Assembly (NCBI GenBank): GCA_031278835.1
Contig: JAITJP010000037.1
Coordinates: 1 to 7,223, forward strand
Direction: 5' to 3'
DNA from: Deltaproteobacteria bacterium
GTDB taxonomy: Bacteria > Desulfobacterota > Desulfarculia > Adiutricales > Adiutricaceae
DNA: 7,223 nucleotides
Shown: one piece after another, positions 4,592 to 7,223 of the stretch
Position numbering within the stretch: the first letter of the stretch is position 1
Layout of the letters: every line of letters begins with the position of its first letter
Program-made: the position numbers and the translations under genes
Notes under the pieces: model-generated
Seen by the model: only the letters and a program-made list of their open reading frames with translations
What the model was told of the DNA's origin: nothing
Databases searched by the model: none

Positions 4592-6658
4592 TTAGGGAGT
4601 GCCAGTCATTTTGTTACCACCGGTTTTTTTAAGGGCTATGGGTTCCAGGATCCTGGTACCCAGAGCTCCGGCGGCTTGGTAACCGCCTTGGCTGCGTCTG
4701 GCCTCCTCGATCTCGCCATGCGACCCACCGTGGCCACCAATCCAGGCCATGACCCGATCGGGCAGATGAGAAGCCAGGCCAAAAAGTTTCCAGGTAGCCG
4801 TGATGGCGCAAAGACCCAAGATGACGGCAAAGGCCAGAAAACCGGAAATACCTAAAAAACTCTCACCCAGGCGGTCAAAACCAAAGACCGAAAAGATATT
4901 TCCAACCACTCGGCCAATGCCGTTTAACAAGGCCATGGCCAAAAGGAAGCCCAGAACCATCATGGGCGGCCTGATTAAGACGCCCAAAAAGAGAAAATAG
5001 CCTTGACGTCCGGCTTGTCCGGCCAGGCCCTCGCCCTCGGGCAGGGCGTGGGCGGCCACCCACAGGGGGGCGGCGGCCAGGGCTTCCAAGACACAAACCA
5101 GCCAAGCCAGTAAACCGCCCAACCAGAGAATGAAAGGCAAGGCTGGGAGAAAATAGGCCAAGGTAAAGCCGTAACTAATAAGAAGTAAACTCAACATCAG
5201 TAAATAAGGCCCCAGGGCTTCCACGGCCCCGGCCGCGCCGCCGACCACGAAACTTGAGATGGTCCCGGTCAGTACCGAACCCAGTTGGCCCAGGATGCTG
5301 CCAGACGAGGAACCGGTGGCCCGGGCCAGGGTGTAAGAAGTGACCCTTAGGGCGATAACCGTTTCGGCGGCCGAGACCAAAAACCGGCCCAAGCCAGCCA
5401 ATACGGGCACGGGATCGCCTCGGGCCAGTTTTTCGATTAAGCTCGATAGAGCGTAGCGGCCCAGGGCCCCGGAAATCTTGTCTCTAAAGTAATCCATGGA
5501 GGGAAACTCGGCCGGGGGCCTTTCGGCCGAGACGGTTCTTTCGGGTCTATAGGCTCCGGCCAGATAACGGCCCAGTCTTTCGTAGACGATCTCAAAATCG
5601 TCCAGGGCCTCGCCGTCCACGGGCGGCTCACCGCCGGAAAAGGTGACCGTTGAGTAAAGAAGTCTGGCCGATCTATCGGACAATCTGGCTATGGTCCAGT
5701 AGTAAGCCCCGGCCGTGGCCCAGCCGTTTTCCGAAGCCACTTGGGCGAATTGACTAAGATCGGCCGAGAGTTCCTCGGCCTCCTCGGTTCTGACCGCTTC
5801 AAGATAAGGCCTTACGGCTTCCCGGTAACGAAGAACGCTTTTGGCCAAGACCCCGGAATCGCTTTTGGTTATTTCTTTTTGGGGATCGGCCAAGATATCG
5901 GAAAGGCTTCTTAGATCCTCGACCAAAGTTCTCACGGCCGAAAGTCGAGCCTGACAAAGATCCCCGCTGGGATCGGGACAAGGAATCCTTAAACGACCCA
6001 AATCGCCCGGTCCCAGTCCGGAACTCTCCGGAACCGAAGGGGTTAAGACCAAAAGGCCCTCAACCTCGCCATGGGGCGGCCAGTGGTTTTCGACCACCAG
6101 GGGCCCAACCACGCCCAGATCAAGTCTTTGTCTAAAGTATTCCTGGACGGTTAAGGCCCGTAAAAGTCCTCGGCCCAATTCCTCGGAATCCTCCACCAGA
6201 TCGTCCGGGGCGCCCATGGACATCTCGCCGCCGTTTTTGACAAACTGATCCAGGCCCTGACTCCAGAGATGGTTGGCCAAATTGACGCTCCCACCAATAA
6301 AGATGAGCATAAGGGCTTGGAAAACCGATAAGCCCTTAACGATCGGGGCCAAAAAACCCAAGGCTCCGGCGAAACGAAGGGGCATCCACAAGCTTGAGTA
6401 GCGCCGGCCCAAAGGCACCCCCTCGCAAGCCGTTCCGGCCACGCCCTGGATCATGACCAAGACAAAAAGTAAGGACACCCCGGCCAAAGCCACCCAGTTA
6501 AAGGTCGAAAAGAGATTCTGGGCCAAGGTTACGGCCGCCCCGCTCGATTGACCTCCCCCAACCAAACTCTCCCAGCCCGGCCCAAACAGACCGTTTAAGA
6601 GTTTGGCCCCCTGATCGTCAGGGGGTAGGCTCTCGAAAAGTGACAAGGTCTCTATCAT
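4592..6658 (-). CDS. dotA: DotA/TraY-family polytopic inner-membrane protein of the T4BSS
   Basis: The 688-residue protein carries the DotA/TraY layout. The N-terminal part has a membrane segment (54-73) followed by LWMPLRFAGALGFLAPIVKG (90-109), another segment (about 110-126) and NLANHLWSQGLD. A large loop (about 130-470) contains GWATAGAYYWTIARLSDRSA (312-331), a typical family motif. The C-terminal bundle of at least four segments (about 484-506, 507-532, 555-580, 603-627) includes LPALPFILWLGGLLAWLV (504-521), EALAAAPLWVAAHALPEGEG (525-544), the RPPMMVLG stretch (563-570) and HLPDRVMAWIGG (631-642). It is shorter than Legionella DotA (about 1050 residues) and nearer R64 TraY in length. 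DotA is essential for the secretion machine and sits in the inner membrane. The start is fixed by GGGGAG eight bases upstream and by an ATGA overlap with the preceding gene, implying coupling. No break or frameshift was seen. Confidence 0.95.
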   Translation of the reverse strand: MIETLSLFESLPPDDQGAKLLNGLFGPGWESLVGGGQSSGAAVTLAQNLFSTFNWVALAGVSLLFVLVMIQGVAGTACEGVPLGRRYSSLWMPLRFAGALGFLAPIVKGLSVFQALMLIFIGGSVNLANHLWSQGLDQFVKNGGEMSMGAPDDLVEDSEELGRGLLRALTVQEYFRQRLDLGVVGPLVVENHWPPHGEVEGLLVLTPSVPESSGLGPGDLGRLRIPCPDPSGDLCQARLSAVRTLVEDLRSLSDILADPQKEITKSDSGVLAKSVLRYREAVRPYLEAVRTEEAEELSADLSQFAQVASENGWATAGAYYWTIARLSDRSARLLYSTVTFSGGEPPVDGEALDDFEIVYERLGRYLAGAYRPERTVSAERPPAEFPSMDYFRDKISGALGRYALSSLIEKLARGDPVPVLAGLGRFLVSAAETVIALRVTSYTLARATGSSSGSILGQLGSVLTGTISSFVVGGAAGAVEALGPYLLMLSLLLISYGFTLAYFLPALPFILWLGGLLAWLVCVLEALAAAPLWVAAHALPEGEGLAGQAGRQGYFLFLGVLIRPPMMVLGFLLAMALLNGIGRVVGNIFSVFGFDRLGESFLGISGFLAFAVILGLCAITATWKLFGLASHLPDRVMAWIGGHGGSHGEIEEARRSQGGYQAAGALGTRILEPIALKKTGGNKMTGTP

Positions 6659-7223
6659 GACCGGCTCTCCCCAAAAGTCCGGCCGGACTTTTTACCTTTC
6701 TGGTTGGCTTTTTTCAAAGCCAGGCCCTTTTTATTGGTCCTTTTCAGGCCAGCCTTTTTGGCCAAAACGGCGGCGGTTTTCTTTTTTCCCCGGCCTTTTT
6801 TGCCCTGGCCCTTGGTCGGCTTTTCCTCGGCCAGCTTCTGGTCAAGAGTTTTGGTCACGGCCTTAACCACTTGGCTTTTTTTCTGGCCTTTTTTGCTGGC
6901 CGCTTTTAGCTGGCCATCTTGAAGCTCCTTATTTATAATAAAGTCAAATATGGGGGCCACCCGCTCAAAAGCCATATGGGTAAAGGCCTGGTCGAAGGTT
7001 ATGGTCTTATACCTATCGTAATTGCGCATAAATTCTTCAAAAGCAAAATTTATGTCCTCCCAGCTATAGGGCTTGGTCAGATCTCTTTTGGGCATTTTTT
7101 GGGGACCGACCAGTTTGGTCAAATCCTCCCGAAGGTCTTTATCCAACAATTGGTCGAGGTTATCGGGCTCTAGCTTGAGATCTTTATTGAATAGATTTCG
7201 ATCGTTATGTTCGGCGGCGTTAA
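6655..7223 (-). CDS. Partial unknown protein with a lysine-rich C-terminal tail, 5' end off the right edge
   Basis: The frame is open from the TGA stop (6657-6655) up to the right edge, giving 188 visible residues. No convincing start lies inside: a TTG at 7149 is in frame but the open frame continues upstream without ATG, so the gene most likely begins outside the window. Residues about 24-105 are a normal globular-looking segment with SWEDINFAFEEFMRNYDRYK (53-72) and DQAFTHMAFERVAPIFDFII (78-97). From about 107 to the end it becomes an Ala/Lys/Gly-rich tail with many KK pairs (for example KGQGKKGRGKKKTAAVLAKK), resembling histone H1-like or AlgP-like tails in composition only. It overlaps dotA by ATGA, so its product is probably made with DotA. 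I do not recognise the N-terminal part. Nucleic-acid binding or pairing with an acidic partner is speculation. Confidence 0.82.
   Translation of the reverse strand, partial: NAAEHNDRNLFNKDLKLEPDNLDQLLDKDLREDLTKLVGPQKMPKRDLTKPYSWEDINFAFEEFMRNYDRYKTITFDQAFTHMAFERVAPIFDFIINKELQDGQLKAASKKGQKKSQVVKAVTKTLDQKLAEEKPTKGQGKKGRGKKKTAAVLAKKAGLKRTNKKGLALKKANQKGKKSGRTFGESRS

Noticed and set aside
7147..7149. TTG start for the right-edge gene
   Set aside because: No ribosome binding site precedes it and the frame remains open upstream to the window edge, so the real start is probably outside.
1..7223. CRISPR array, tRNA/rRNA genes, insertion sequences or relaxase
   Set aside because: Looked for on both strands. 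There are no regularly spaced repeats, cloverleaf-type sequence, transposase or relaxase-like frame.

Overview
The window reads as part of a type IVB (I-type, Dot/Icm- or IncI Tra-like) secretion gene cluster from a Gram-negative (diderm) bacterium. All supported genes lie on the minus strand, so transcription runs from position 7223 down to 1. Recognition rests on three proteins: a full DotA/TraY-family inner-membrane protein (4592-6658), a DotD-like lipoprotein with a secretin-N0-like domain (2101-2667) and a DotC-family protein (1085-2104). Base composition is balanced and the word GGCC is very frequent. The host cannot be named from this alone. The proteins look well diverged from the Legionella and R64 versions, so a non-gammaproteobacterial lineage such as a deltaproteobacterium-like group is my guess, held weakly.

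Layout in transcription order: (1) a CDS entering from the right edge (6655-7223, 5' end missing), ending in a lysine-rich tail; (2) dotA, joined to it by a 4-bp ATGA overlap; (3) a 326-aa protein with a long soluble N-terminus and a C-terminal membrane hairpin, possibly an enlarged IcmV/TraX; (4) a 227-aa protein with an almost pure Asp/Glu tract of about 65 residues; (5) dotD; (6) dotC, again joined by an ATGA overlap; (7) a 96-aa unknown protein; (8) a second partial CDS leaving through the left edge (482 to 1), with a textbook ribosome binding site and the beginning of a Pro/Gln-rich 10-residue repeat.

Functionally, DotC and DotD belong to the outer-membrane core of T4BSS machines, where they assist DotH. 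DotA is a polytopic inner-membrane component. The four unrecognised proteins sit among these genes on the same strand with short gaps, so they are probably lineage-specific machine parts, chaperones or substrates. Three are strongly charged: a Lys-rich tail, an Asp/Glu tract and a basic Pro-rich protein. No relaxase, DotB ATPase, coupling protein, tRNA, transposase or CRISPR is visible, so the window does not show whether the system is conjugative or effector-translocating. No gene-free gap exceeds about 220 bases. The gaps hold a 12-bp perfect stem-loop, short repeats and a recurring 9-mer.
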